From NCBI GenBank assembly GCA_022577435.1, contig JAKOON010000005.1, positions 10,753,724 through 10,817,723 on the forward strand: 64,000 nt of DNA, written 5' to 3'. Below are positions 11,840-45,075 of this stretch, one piece after another. Both the position numbers and the translations under genes were made by a program. How positions within the stretch are numbered: the first letter of the stretch is position 1; each line of letters opens with the position of its first letter. Origin of the DNA: Embiotoca jacksoni. Its lineage: Eukaryota; Chordata; Actinopteri; Embiotocidae. Below the pieces are notes generated by a model. That model ran no database searches and was not told the DNA's origin. It was given only the letters and a program-made list of their open reading frames with translations.

Positions 11840-14800
11840 CTCATACACTCTCTCACACACACCGACACACACAGGCAACCAAACTGCTGTTTATAATAAA
11901 TACTGACTCTGAAATAAAACTAGCGGGCTAGAAATAGCTAGTTTGTCGGTGTGGATTTGTATCCAGGTGCAGATCTCGCAGCCTCTTAAAGAAAAGTCTG
12001 AGACTTCAAGCCGTTTGTATTCTGAGATTCTGACCGATGCAGATTATAAATTTGTCAACATTTTTATTATAGGCTACTTATTGAAAAGTGATAGTCCCCT
12101 CTCTCCAGGGGAGTTGTGCTATTTGTTGAAGTACCGGAGCGCACCTATGACACGCATGTGCACATGAACACATTACTGTTAAGTGGCTCGTTTCTAGGGT
12201 TGCGTAACAACTGTGGAGGCAAGTTTACATCGTCAATAATGTAGCCTAGATATTTTAATTGGTTTAATTCAATCAATTCAATATAATCTAGTCAAATTTA
12301 ATTGGTTGTTCTGGATTACTCATTTAAAATGTTATTGTCCAATTTCAGTCACAACACGTTACTGCAAATGTTTCACAATAAAAGCCTTGCACAGAAATGA
12401 AGGGCTTCTGTCTACTGAAACACTACAAGGCTTTTAATTTTAAAAACAGATACAGGAAGTGTTGAGTTTTATTAAAGCACAATACAGTAACTTTAACAGG
12501 GTAAATGGCAGCAGATGAACACAAGGGTTTGAAATTGACGTCGTAAATAAATCAATGCGCCTAAATGATATGACAACTTTCAACAGTCCATTTGTTTTTA
12601 TTGTCTCTCTTGCCTCACATAAGCTTTAGAGATGATTGGATCTTCAAGCACTTAAAAATGTGAATGAATTTCAACCAGATCAAGGGAATTGTGAACATTT
12701 TATTTCCTCACTTGGAGAAAGAAACGTGGCCTAACATCGTTCCAGTGCTCCTGGCAGCGATACACCCGGGTCCCTCCATTTTAAAATTGTGTGTCGCTTA
12801 TTGTTCATTTCAAATGTTTACCTTTCTGTGCAGAATGATGCAGCTGCAGAGCTTCACACTAAAAGACTGATTTCACATTTATCGGCTGAAGGGGGAAAGT
12901 TTCTCTCCATTTACCTTAAATCACAGTTTAAGACGAGTATGTAAAAGATTCATTTAAAATGAACAATAATTGTATATTCATAGATGGTGGATTTAAAAAA
13001 GGAAAAGAACAAAAGGAGATTTTTTTTTTTTAACTAGTTATTTTTTGTCAATTTTTGTTGTCCGTGAAAGTTATTATTCACTTCTTTTTTGAATATTTTT
13101 GTCTTGAAACATGTCTGGAGAGGATCTTTATACTTTGCTCAGCATGCTAGAGGGGCAAAATTTAAAACAAATTATTTGTTTGAAGCAGAGAGTTTCTAAA
13201 GATCCTTGCAATGTAGGTCCTACTCAGAACTTCCTGCACAGTTAAGAGATACCTCTTCAACAGACTGTATTGTTCTCTTCTCCTCAGGTCCACGGTGACG
13301 GTTCTTTCACTGGTCAGGGGATTGTCCCAGAAACTTTGACCCTTTCAAACCTTCCTCACTACAGAGTCGGTGGCAGCATCCACCTCATTGTGAACAACCA
13401 AGTGGGTTACACCACTCCATCAGAGAGAGCGAGATCCTCTCTGTACTGTAGCGATGTTGGTCAGTGAAACTCTCAAACAGCATCAGCATCCAATGTCAGA
13501 CTCTGTTTGTAAAAAGTGAGACATTCATCAGGTTATAATGAGAATCGTTTGTTTTTACAGGCAAGATGGTGAACTGTGCTGTGATCCATGTGAACGGAGA
13601 TGATGCAGAGGAGGTGCTGCGAGCCACTCGGCTGGCTGTGGAGTACCAGCGGCTCTTTAGGAAGGACGTCATCCTGGACCTGATCTGCTACCGTCAGTGG
13701 GGCCACAACGAGCTGGATGAGCCCTTCTTCACCAACCCGGCCATGTACAAGATCATCCGGTCAGTTCGACTTCCTTTTTAACTTCGTAGCGTGAAGGAAA
13801 CCATCGGCCCACCGAATTATACAGTACAGTGTAAAAAGTAAAGTGAGCAATCTTTCAGAACGAATATCATGGATAGTTTGATTCATCAAGTCACTTCACA
13901 GAAAGTGCAACAAAGAGAAAAGCTTAAATCATCACGTCTTAGGTGCGAGGACCCTTTAATTCTAAAACGGCAACAGTTCTTTGAGGGTCGCTGATGTTGA
14001 GGTCAGAGCTCTGTGGAGGCCACGTCATCTGCTGCTGGACTCTTTCTTCTTCTTCTTGGTCATCTTTATGACTGATGGCTGCATGTTTGGGGTCATTGTC
14101 ATGGTTCCATTGTGTGTGTGATTGTGTTATGGTCAACAATGATATTTAGCCTCATTCATAGTCATTTTGCGCTGTATGGCCACAGAATTGCTGTCCCTCA
14201 GAAAGTCACGTCGTTGCTTCATTGCAGGTCCCGTAAGAGCGTCCCGGACTCCTTCTCAGAACAGCTGATATCAGAGGGTCTGATGACAGAAGCCGAGCGT
14301 GACCAGATCAAATCCAAATATTACGGCATGCTCAACGACAAGCTGTCCAACATGACCCTGTACAGTCCTCCGGCCACCAACCTGCAGGGCCGCTGGGGGG
14401 ATCTGGTGGAGCCCCAGGCTAAAGTCACCACCTGGGACACGGGTGTCCCCGTTCCTCTGCTGCAGTTTGTTGGAGCAAAATCTGTGGACATCCCTGAGCA
14501 GCTCCAGCTGCACAGCCACCTGCTAAAGACCCACGTACAGGTACGACCATCGCTGCTGGTGTGTCTGTTCAGCCTGTCTTGTGTTAATGTTGCAGCTAAA
14601 TGTTTGTTTCTCTTATGTGAACTCAGGCTCGGCTGCGCAGGTTGGAAGAGGGACTCAAACTAGACTGGTCGACAGCAGAGGCGCTGGCTTTGGGCTCTCT
14701 CCTCTGCCAGGGTCGGTGTTTTCACAGAAATTTACTTTAGATCAAATGTGAGTATAACTGCATTTTGTTGCCGAAATTGATGCGTAAACTTCAAATAATT

Positions 14801-16926
14801 ATTGCTGCAGGTTTTGACATTCGAATCAGCGGGCAGGATGTTGGACGAGGCACATTCAGTCAGCGACACGCCATGATTGTGTGTCAAGACACCAATGACA
14901 TGTACATCCCTCTGAACCACATCGGCCCTCAGCAGACAGGTTTCCTCGAGGTGACACCCTTATTAAGCAGATAAAACGGCAACATCTGATACGACAAGAT
15001 TACTTCCTCTCATGTGTGGCGTTGTGTCGTCCTTGTGCTCAGGTGTGCAACAGCCCGCTGTCTGAGGAGGCGGTGCTTGGATTTGAATATGGTATGAGTA
15101 TCGCACAGCCGAAGCTTCTGCCCATCTGGGAGGCTCAGTTCGGAGATTTCTTCAACGGCGCGCAGATCATCTTTGATACCTTCATCTCTGGAGGTGAACC
15201 TCCGACCACGATGACACGTTCGCAAACAAAATCACTCGCAGAATCTACTTCACACATCCGATGTGAAACTGTCGTGTCCCCAGGTGAAGCCAAGTGGCTG
15301 CTGCAGTGCGGGATGGTGATCCTGCTGCCTCACGGGTACGATGGAGCTGGACCTGAACACTCCTCCTGCCGAATGGAGCGCTTCCTCCAGGTCAGCGAGG
15401 CAGTAATTTCACGTTTAAGGCAACGTAATTACTGGTTTCTGATCTGTAAATAGCCTTCACGTCAATATCAATTATAAGTTCACAAATTACATCTTAACGA
15501 CAACAGGAGAACTCCAGTACGTCCAACTTGCCGGTTAATGTTACAGAAGGTTCTGAAAGCTGAACAGATATGGAGTTCAAAAGGCAAATTAAACTCACAT
15601 TTAATGAATACAGCACCCTTCTTTATATTCTAACCCTCACACCATCAGTCCAGCAGTCATACAAACATGTTATGTTGTCCTTAAGTCAGAAACATGGCAA
15701 TCTTTCCCTTCTCTCATAACTACATGTTCAAATCCTGCTAATTCTTTGTCTGTTGTTTAATCATACACTAAAAGCACGTTGAAGTTTTTTTTTTTTATAT
15801 AGAGGTTTAATGTTTTACGCCGAACAGTACAGAGGTTATCTTTTCACTCCTGTCCATTTCTAACTTTGAAATATATTACTACATATAAAAACATTTATAG
15901 AGTCTTATCGCTGGACCATGGATCACTTCAACTGTTATCTGCCGATGTGAGGATTTAAAATAACAAAATATGAAACAAGTGTGCTCCACGAGTGTGTCCA
16001 ACAAATGTGCTGATACAAATAGTCCATGCCAACGTTCTGTAGCACAGAACTTATTATTTAAAGGGTCAGCAGCAAATCGCCAGAGATAACGTTTCTTAAT
16101 GGGCCACAAGCAATCCGTAGATAAAGTGTATCAAATTAAGGTCAAAATAACTCCCTCGATAACAGACACACTGTTGTTTACTCTGTGCTGAGATTTCAGT
16201 TCCTTAAAGGAGCAGTGTGTAGGATTTTGCGGCATCTAGTGGTGAGGTTGCAGATTGCAACCTCTTGAACACTCCTCACTTCACTGTCCTCCTCCAAGTG
16301 TGTAAAGGCTGGATTTTCATTGGAATCCTCTGGAATCAGCCGGTCTAGACGACGCTTGTGATTCCACCAGATGTGCCGCGGCGCAATTCAGAAGCATCCC
16401 GGTCAGACTTCTGTGGAAACACGGTGTGCCGGAAGGGGACCTGCTCCCTATGTAGATATGAAGATAATAAAAACACAGCAATTCTTAGTTTGAGGTTTTA
16501 TATCCCATTTCTGTCAATAGATCCTCCTAAATCTTACACGCTGAACCTTTAAGAATCATTTTGCATTATCACTGGCAGGTGAGTTGAAACCAGCATCAGT
16601 GGCTTCATATTGTGTGACAGACACGGCAGCTTTACAAGTTTTTAACCAAACATCTGGTTCTGTGTTGTTGTCACACTTGACTTGAAATGTAAATATAGTC
16701 TGTTGTCTCTTAGATGTGTGACAGTAAGGAGGAGGGTGTGGACGCCGACACCGTGAACATGGCTATAGTCAACCCCACCACTTCTGCTCAGTACTTCCAC
16801 CTTCTCAGGAGACAGATGATCCGAAACTTCCGCAAACCTCTCATCGTGGTTGGACCCAAGATGCTGCTGAGATTCTCTGTAAGCACTGCGGATATCGCAA
16901 AGACACGGTTGACTCTTCCAGCGTCT

Positions 16927-16970
<44 letters not shown>

Positions 16971-19149
16971 TTCCATCGCAGTGTCTGAATGCATGTTGTT
17001 TTCAAAGGGGGCCATGTCCAGTCTAACTGACCTGGCACCAGGAACGTCCTTCAGGCCAGTGTTGGGTGATACTGCTGTCTCAGCAGAAAGGTACAGCCTT
17101 CACAACATTTGTATTTAATCTGTACTGTGCGTGATTGTTTTCAATGTCTCAAAGTGTATTTAAATGAATTGTAAAAGAGAGCTGGGAGACACTTGGCTCA
17201 GGAAAAAAAAACCAAAAAAAACATCAAGCCCATCCAAATGTTTTCTCCTCCCACACAGTGTCCAGAAGGTGGTGCTGTGCTCAGGGAAGCATTACTACGC
17301 CCTGTTGAAGCAGAAGGAGACGTCAGCAGCCAACCAGAACACAGCGCTGGTCCGTGTGGAGGAGCTGTGTCCGTTCCCTCTGGATGCTCTGCAGCAGGAG
17401 CTCAAAAAATACCCCAACGCCAAAGGTAACGTGACTCCACATCATCCTCCACCTCGCACACCTCCACCTTTACTCTGAGCGTGCACACTGACTTTAGAGA
17501 CGACATCACACCAACGGTTTGCTTTGAGTCATCGTGGAAAGTTATTAATTCTTCGTATCTGTTAAAAACCAACAAAGAAGTACTATTAGTCAATAAGAGG
17601 ATTCTAATTTTGTAATATTTATCTATTATAAGATAGATACAAGTTTGCTGCAGCTCGTAATAAGTGATATTAAACTGATGACAATTTTTTGTTTCACTAT
17701 GGAATTTATCATGCATTTTTTCTTTTTAAGGAGTTAATGCTTTTTCCAATAAACATTTTCTTTTGCACGTTTCCACTCTTCTTTTTTTTGTTTCCATTTT
17801 GTCTGAGCCAGAAAACCAAACTAAAATTCATAATTATTAACATACGATTTTCAGACTGAGGTGTATAGTCAGCTTGTTTTTTTTAGACATTCGTGTATGA
17901 TGTCTGTTTTCTCTTTGTCTCAACTATTCCTCTTTAAAAACCTGCCTTCCCTGTCTTTTGTATGTGACATGATTTTTGAGGAATTTCCCCTCTGCTGTAT
18001 TAGGAAACTGCAGTCTCTGTGACGGATGCAGAAGAGGCCAAACAAGTTTATTTTTTAATAAACACAGTGCTACACATAAGGATTTAAAATGTATTAAAAC
18101 ATACTTCAACAGACGATGAGAAATAAAAAACAGTAAAATGAAATAATACTATTTTGATTGAGCTAAAACTACTGAAGACTCTCAAGCTGAGGCCTCAGAT
18201 TCTCTGGATCTTTGTTCCATATGTGAAAGTGCTACACAAAGCTAAATTCAGCTTCCTCATGTTTTGTTTTAATTTTCTTACTTGCTTACTTTTATGAGAA
18301 GTCGACAAAAGTCACATCACACGAGTCTGGCCCTCTAAAAATAATCTGTTTTTTCGTGGTCTCACTGAAACATCGGTGTGTCTGTCGATTCTTTTTATAT
18401 TTCCACCACGATGCACCTGTTTTGTAAATGTCTAGAAGAAGTTGTTAAATTCTTCATAGATTTATCACTGTATTTGTAGTTTTTAGTTAAAGGTTTCAAA
18501 GTAAGTAATGACCTCTGACCTTTGCTAATAACAGAAACTTCATCCTTTTTTTTTTTTTATTAGAAAGGGCAAAGGAAAGGTTTTGTGTTCTGAAACAGAT
18601 ATTCAGAAGGAGCACTGACCCTCTACGATACAAACACCAAACTCTGAGTGTTGGGGAGACAAAGAGTCACAAAAGTTCTCACCAAACACAATGAAAGCAA
18701 ACCAGTTTCAGATCGATCTGGAATTTCTTTGCTGAAGGGTGAGACAGTAGTTTCATTCAAACTGGGTCGCCTGTTCTTTTGATGTGAATGCAGCTCAGAA
18801 AACATTGCATCCTGTTTTGTTCCTGATTGTTATCAATTTAAAAAAACGAATCCCCCCACAGACTTCATTTGGAGTCAGGAGGAGCCTCAGAACATGGGCC
18901 CCTGGTCTTTTGTAGCCCCCAGGTTCGAGAAGCAGCTGGCCTGCAAGGTGAGCAGTGTTTCAAACAGTCCAGTCCACAAATATAAAGCCTGACGGTTTGG
19001 AAATGAATCGCATTACGCAAACTGACTGTCTCCTCTGTCCTTGTCAGCTCCGGTTAGTGAGCCGACCTGCTCTGCCAGCCCCCGCTGTCGGTATCGGGAC
19101 CCTTCATCACCAGCAGCAAGAGGCCATCCTCACTGCTACCTTCTCCTAA
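8894..19149 (+). CDS. dhtkd1: 2-oxoadipate dehydrogenase E1 component DHTKD1 (17 exons, complete)
   Basis: Thiamine-diphosphate-dependent E1 of the mitochondrial 2-oxoadipate dehydrogenase complex; with DLST and DLD it converts 2-oxoadipate to glutaryl-CoA in lysine and tryptophan breakdown. Coding exons: 8894-9077, 9301-9453, 10807-11018, 11112-11306, 11481-11750, 13288-13459, 13561-13759, 14228-14540, 14627-14711, 14811-14950, 15043-15193, 15284-15390, 16714-16878, 17008-17090, 17259-17425, 18862-18947, 19048-19149. They sum to 2784 nt, 927 aa (human about 919), and all phases join. The Arg-rich, acid-free N-terminus followed by ERGVYGYRP fits a mitochondrial leader. Family motifs: KRYGGEGAESMM, MPHRGRLN (residues 230-237), LHVTMLPNPSHLEA (288-301), HGDGSFTGQG (340-349), IVNNQVGYTTP (372-382), YRQWGHNELDEP, SGQDVGRGTFSQRHA, EAQFGDFFNGAQ. 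OGDH is excluded: the tail ENMGPW-type block here reads PQNMGPWSFV and ends GIGTLHHQQQEAIL, as in DHTKD1. Confidence 0.97.
11771..11832. repeat. (CA)n microsatellite 20 bp after the dhtkd1 exon 5 donor
   Basis: A pure (AC)n tract of about 62 bp, preceded by CGCGCGC and followed by imperfect CA/CT repeats to about 11875. The exon 5 donor GT is at 11751-11752. Confidence 0.92.
13288..13459 (+). CDS. dhtkd1: dhtkd1 exon 6: thiamine-diphosphate binding segment
   Basis: Encodes HGDGSFTGQGIVPETLTLSN and later HLIVNNQVGYTTP, the GDG-to-NN cofactor and Mg2+ binding signature of the OGDH/E1 family (residues about 340-382). The acceptor is TCCTCAG at 13281-13287 and the donor GTTG|GTCAGT; a split Gly codon joins exon 7. 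Confidence 0.95.
13930..14150 (-). mobile_element. Tc1/mariner transposase relict in dhtkd1 intron 7
   Basis: The minus strand reads HDNDPKHAAISHKDD, then after a Glu-rich stretch TWPPQSSDLNIS. This corresponds to the NDPKH and WP.QSPDLN blocks around the second catalytic Asp of Tc1 transposases. Only about 65 codons survive; the flanks decay into unrelated sequence and no terminal repeats are evident. It is a short dead fragment. Confidence 0.7.
16204..16552. mobile_element. Small TIR element (MITE) in dhtkd1 intron 12
   Basis: The ends are inverted repeats: TTAAAGGAGCAGTGTGTAGG at 16204 and, on the other strand from 16552, TTAAAGGTTCAGCGTGTAAG. The inside includes GCATCTAGTGGTGAGGTTGC and a TATGTAGATATGAAG stretch that I recognise from a very common teleost miniature element. 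It is 349 bp with no coding capacity. Confidence 0.8.
16929..16962. repeat. Poly-T tract in dhtkd1 intron 13
   Basis: A run of 34 T immediately before ACAG at 16963-16966. It forms a very strong pyrimidine tract for an acceptor that is out of frame with exon 14. Confidence 0.9.
17008..17090 (+). CDS. dhtkd1: dhtkd1 exon 14, with competing upstream acceptors
   Basis: Starting at 17008 the exon reads GAMSSLTDLAPGTSFRPVLG and aligns without a gap to the vertebrate family after LLRFS. The splice site used is therefore TTTTCAAAG ending at 17007. A textbook acceptor, a 34-nt T run plus ACAG, ends 41 nt upstream at 16966, and another AG lies at 16980-16981. Both would shift the frame. Confidence 0.85.
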
Positions 19150-19945
19150 CACTTGACAGTACTGGGAACCAGACTAACCAGTCCACTACATACTGTATCA
19201 GCTGCACAGGCTGCTGCACTGATACACGGGACCTTTACACGACGTGGATCTGCCGGTTTGAAACAAGTTGGTCAAGAATAGAAGAATCAAATCGAAGAAA
19301 GTGTTAAATAGAGCAGAGTTGGTAGTTTTATTTGTGCTCTTGTAGCCAAATGCAGGTTTTAATTTGAATGTTTGAGGTTCTAAGTCAGCGCCTGAATTCC
19401 TGTCTGCTTCTTCCTAACATTTCCCCCCTTTCTCATTCAACATGCCTGTATTCTTTTTAAGGTTAGAGGCTCCTGAATCATGGATGGACAGGATGTTTAC
19501 AAGCTGATTGTACTACGTCATATTTGTATCATTGGGGTCTGTTTGCATGCATCAAAGGTGTCCAGGCTCCATGTTTCAGGAATCCAAATAGCTCATGCAT
19601 GTTGAATTGTTCATTTTTGTACTGCTGACAACAAGAAGTATCAGTACGAGTTGTTAGAAATCTCAGTACTACCCTTAAAATATTTATGTACGAATGGGAG
19701 CACCGGACTAACATCACATTTAATAAGGAGATCAAACACTTTCTGAGTGAACAGAGAAAGTTGTTACCATTGTGATTGGTCATCCTACCAGGAGTTAGAT
19801 ATTTTTCATATTTCAGCGCACTTGGACTAAGAAGTACTTGATTGTTATCATTATTTAATCCCAGATTAACTGAGACTTGAATTCAAAACAAGACACTAAA
19901 GGGCAAATGTAAATACACCAAATCTGAATATTTTAAATAAATAAA
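19150..19945 (+). other. dhtkd1: dhtkd1 3' untranslated region (probable)
   Basis: About 800 bp of AT-rich sequence after the TAA at 19147-19149. Overlapping AATAAA signals at 19936-19945 are the first good polyadenylation signals downstream. The end is inferred. Confidence 0.55.
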
Positions 19946-20039
19946 TTTTGTGCATTATGATTCTTTTCACCAAGTCTCATGCTTGCTAAGGAGCCGACAC
20001 ACCTGTTATGTTTGACTTAATGAGGGTAGGAGTTATTGC

Positions 20040-20078
<39 letters not shown>

Positions 20079-21700
20079 ACGCTTTTTTTTTTTACAAAGG
20101 ACTGAATCAGATGAGCCTGCAGTCATGTGACGGACGATCAGAAAGATATTCCTGAAGTTTACATTTGAAACTCATTTCCCTCATAAGTCAACGTTTTAAG
20201 GAAACACAAGTCAACACTTCAGAATCACTTTTAGATAAAGGAACATGTCTTTTGTTGTTTAGTTACAACAGAAAGTTTTGTAACTACTTCTGCTGAAGTC
20301 GGACATTCTTAGTCTGGTCACGGGTTTGTGGATTGCTGCCTTCATCTCAGATTTTTTTCAAGTGATTTGAGAAGGTCTCGTACTCTCCTAAAAGGCTGTT
20401 TCACAGTTGGCAAGAGATGAGGCAACCAGCCTCTTTGGAGGTTGGACAGAGATGGGTATCTAACTGCCAGTTTCAGACTCCAAACAAAGATAGTGTGTGG
20501 ATGAAACAAACACGAGTATCGAGTCTGCTGTAAGTCGACCGACTAAAATAGCAACACTGCATTGAAGGCATTTATTCAAAAGAAAGGATTTTTCTAGATG
20601 GTCCGTCTTGTACTTGAAGAAATGAGTCAGGTGGATTCAACGCTCAATGTTTTCATTCGATTATTCAAGCAGTTTTACTTGTACTGGTAAAAATTACAAA
20701 TAGTTTTGCCCAACCAGTAACACAAGCAACAAAAGAGGGTGATTTCGGGCTACGTAAACATGATTGGTTGATTTAAAGTTAAAATCTACAAAATCGCAGT
20801 TTTGTTCTTTTTGGCGACACCTATGGCGATAAGCGGTAATTGCAGCTGTGTTTTCAGACTTTACTTCCCAAGGATCCAAGCAGTGTGTCCTATGTGATGT
20901 CTGGAAATTGAAGAATAAGCCAGTTGCATTATTGCTGCTCACCCTCTCTGGTGGAACAACCACTGCTGGGTGACAGAAAACTTGTCACTAACTGTGTGCT
21001 ACATGTGCTTTATCCCGGGAGTGTCTCCACTAACATCCAGCTCTTTCAGTTCATAACAATGCAATTGTAAGTGGTTTCATTCAGTGATATACTGACATAA
21101 CAGGCAAGTACATAAATTACATTCTGTAAGATTTTAACTATTTCATCATTGTCAGTCAGCGGATAACATCCGACTAAATGAAGCTGGAAACAAAAGAGCA
21201 ATTCAGTCTGACACTGCACATTCAGTACTGGTTGTGAAGCAGTTTGACATCTACAAGGCTGCAAACAAACATGATCGAAAGTACAAGGGGGCCGACGGGC
21301 CACCTGCTGCTCGTGGGCTCCCATTACTCCTCGCTACGCCCCTGCCATTCATTTTAAACCCACAATAAAACGAAAGCGTCTTTTTGTGTGGCAGCCAGAC
21401 ACAAACACGGATCTGGTTTAACTGTGGTACTGGATTTCAGCTGAGACTCGGGTCGGTCCAGCGGAGTTTGCTGCGGGCCGGGGGTTTGGTGCAATGCGAA
21501 TACTTAAATGTGTGTCTGTGCTGGTAGATAGATAGGCGGGAGCAGCAAACCTCCCACTCCTCCCATTGCTATAACAACCACAGGGCGGTCGGTGTGACTC
21601 GATGGCACATCAGCTCGGATACGACTGCCAAGTGTCATCCTCCCGCAAAGTAGCCCGACCCCAGCTTCACCGCATCGCAGCTTGACTCTGACTGAGTCCC
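19946..21700. other. dhtkd1-camk1d intergenic region
   Basis: No gene is recognised. It holds a (GT)n then (GA)n microsatellite at about 20041-20078. Sequence at about 20700-20970, including GGCGACACC and GCGGTAATTGCAGCTGTG, looks like dispersed-repeat material. From about 21400 the sequence becomes GC-rich towards the camk1d promoter. Confidence 0.55.
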
Positions 21701-22056
21701 GCCCTTGAGGAGGTGGAGGAGGGAGAGGAGGGGGAGAGCCTGTGTTTCCCCTTCACAGTGATCCGAACAGTGGGGAAGCTCAGGCTCGGGATCCGCTACG
21801 TCAAACCGATTAGTCAAATAACCTCTCGGGGTAGGACATACCTCCCCCCCTCCTCTTGGGTTTGCCTGGCTGCATGCATGGGCTCAGGAAGCAAGATAGT
21901 CTGCACTGACAAATAGCCAGGAAGCCCTTGGCGAAATACAGAAGTGCACTACTTTTCTTTTGTTTCTCTTTTGTTTCTTGTTTTTTGGCTGGCTGAGACG
22001 ACTCTAGTGATCCTCCAGCAGCGTCTCCTCTTCTCCTCCCCCCACCCCTGCACGAA
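21701..22056 (+). promoter_or_regulatory. camk1d: camk1d promoter / 5' UTR region
   Basis: CpG-containing, GC-rich sequence directly upstream of the camk1d ATG, with CT-rich and C-rich stretches (21840-21855, 22035-22050). I see no TATA box, so the transcription start cannot be placed. A 204-codon frame on the minus strand here is an antisense shadow. Confidence 0.5.
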
Positions 22057-42717
<20,661 letters not shown>

Positions 42718-44600
42718 CGCCAGGTTCCGCGGGAGGTGAGCTGGGAGACCACGGAGCTGTGAGACGGGGAAAATAAAACCACCCCAGGCCTCGTGATTCA
42801 ACTTTGTTTCCCAGTTTGCCCATCCCGCCACCTCCCGTCTGTTTCTGCCTATCACGGGAGGAATTTGAGGAGCTCTGGCTCAGCTCCATTTACCATGGCT
42901 CAGCACGGCATCCCCTGCCTCCCTTCCCACTGTCATACAGACCTGGAAGTACAGAAGGGGAGCGACTCACCTGAAACTGTTAATGCAGAGGCCATGTCTA
43001 GCCTGGATCATGATCATCTAGCAGACAAACAAGCAGCCGGTCTGGGAAGTGCCACACTAAAGGAAACTCTTTCTTGAAGCTGCTGTCATATTCGACTGTG
43101 AGCGTAATTTCTGACAGGATGTTCCACTGTATGCCTTGTACAAATATCCTGCCTGGAACTGTTGAGTGGAGTCATGTTTATACAAGTGAAATATAAGCTT
43201 CAAGCTGTGGTCAATAGTTGTGACATCATCTGCACTCTGAACTTGTTATTTTGACAGCTTGTGTTAATTTGCTGTGGTATCTGCTACAGTGGCTCTCGGC
43301 GTCATAACTCCCAACAGTAAGAGAGTATGTGTTGTGTCTCTGCTTTTTAGTGTGCGGGCATGAAATACAAGCAGGACAATATGCTTCAGTCATGGCTGGG
43401 ATTGCTGAGAGGGCCAATGCATTGCACTAATGTATTGGAATATTTATTTTCTTACAATATATTATGACTTTTGTAAGAACACCACTTGCAGAAAATGTGT
43501 AAATGTGTTATTAGACCAGACTGAAAGGTCACTGCATTGAATGATAAAAATGCAGTATCTAATAGTTGTTACTTTGTAATTTTATTTGATGAATTCAATT
43601 TGCCGTGACTGTGAAGTCCTCCTTGACCACAGGAGGGCAACCACGTGTTGTCGCTTTGTGACCAGTTCTCAGGGATCTGCAGGGATGTGAACATGAAGCT
43701 AACCAAACCCCTCTCAGAGGGATCAAATGCCGCTGTTTCAGACGAGGATTGTTGAAGAGTCAAACCTCCAAATATTGCATATTATTCTAATGTGCCGCTG
43801 GGAGAGTTTGAGAGTTGTTTTCTTTCTTTATTGCCGGTATCAGGATCAACTAACCGGTACTGAATGGATTGTTTTCCCTTTAAAACCCCAAAACTATATT
43901 AGGATGTAAACCAAGTGTTCACCAGTGAAAAGTGCATTTATGTCTGTGGTTAAAAAAAAAAAAAAAGAAGAAGAATTGAAATGACAAATGAATGCAAATG
44001 TATCCTGGTTGATATTGCTCCACCTGCAGAGTCAGATCAGTCAAATCGGTAATGTACAGTTCAGTAGTTGCAATATTGTTGCTCTGCTTCCGCTCATGAA
44101 GTGGCTGGTCTAAAAAACAGCTCACTCACTCTGTTTAATCACTGTGCTTTCATACCGGCCTGTTGAATTTAGCAGAACCACTCTTTCTCCTTTTCTCTCC
44201 TGCTCACTCTCTAGAGACTTTCACACAGAGAAGAGGGGAGATCTGTCTTTGTATTTTCTCTGTGGTATTTCTATTTAATTTTAACCACTATACATGAATG
44301 GGCAAAAACAAAAATGAAACTTTCCACCAGAAATTGCCCAACATCGAAGGCTTGAATTATGAAAAACTGTGGTGAATATCGACAGACTTTGAGCCTCTAC
44401 TTATTGTAAATACAACTCTCAACAACATTTGCTTGGTTCTTGAGTGTTTTATTTTTGTCTTCCCTATATTTCTCCCTAAAATCATCTAAAGAAAGCAAAA
44501 TATGAAGCACTGAAATCACCTCAGTGTGCATGTATTACATGTTGCAGAAATGTGCTTTTGACATGTAGAGATTCATGTATTAAAAAAAAAAAAGAGGCTT
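42718..44600 (+). other. camk1d: camk1d 3' untranslated region (probable)
   Basis: Follows TGA at 42715-42717. AATAAA at 42772-42777 would give a very short UTR. Otherwise the UTR could run to ATTAAA at 44579-44584. No coding frame of interest lies here. The 3' end is undetermined. Confidence 0.4.
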
Positions 44601-45069
44601 GTTTGCATGTGTTGTTGCTTCTTTGACAGGAAGTAAATATCAAGTCATAGTTTGTAAACATTACTTATACAATATATGTAAGTATATTCACACTTCTGCT
44701 GCTTCTGGTGATAAAATAATTGCATATCTATTAAGCCAGGACACCAGTTTACTCCTTAACAGCTTGAATAACATATTTAACATTGTTTCCTCAACTTCAT
44801 ACTTCATGATGAATTATTTTAAAGTCATGTACAGAAAATGACACACTACTTCTGCTTATCTCAAGAGACCTCTAAAGAGACCTGTAAATCATCGGTTCTG
44901 TTGTAAAAAAAATTGACAAAACCTTTGGTGAAAAAATGAAAACTATTTAGAGTTATTGCCTTTGAACATGCAGCAGTTGGGTCTTTGGGATCCCAAACAC
45001 TGTAAAACCAATATCTAGAAAACAAATCCAAATATGTCTAAAAAAAAATCTCATCCTGTAGCTGATGTC

Positions 45070-45075
45070 TTTACT
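45070..45075 (-). terminator. ucma: Candidate ucma polyadenylation signal (AGTAAA)
   Basis: The minus strand reads AGTAAA about 120 nt after the ucma stop. It is a known weaker variant of AATAAA, and I see no canonical AATAAA closer on this strand. Confidence 0.3.

Noticed and set aside
11424..11906. 160-codon frame reading through dhtkd1 exon 5
   Set aside because: It continues past the donor into the CA repeat (a Thr-His run). Only 11481-11750 is exon.
8894..19149. OGDH or OGDHL instead of DHTKD1
   Set aside because: The N-terminus ERGVYGYRP, the CYRQWGHNELDEP spacing and the PQNMGPWSFV and GIGTLHHQQQ tail are DHTKD1-type, and the length of 927 aa is shorter than OGDH (about 1020 aa).
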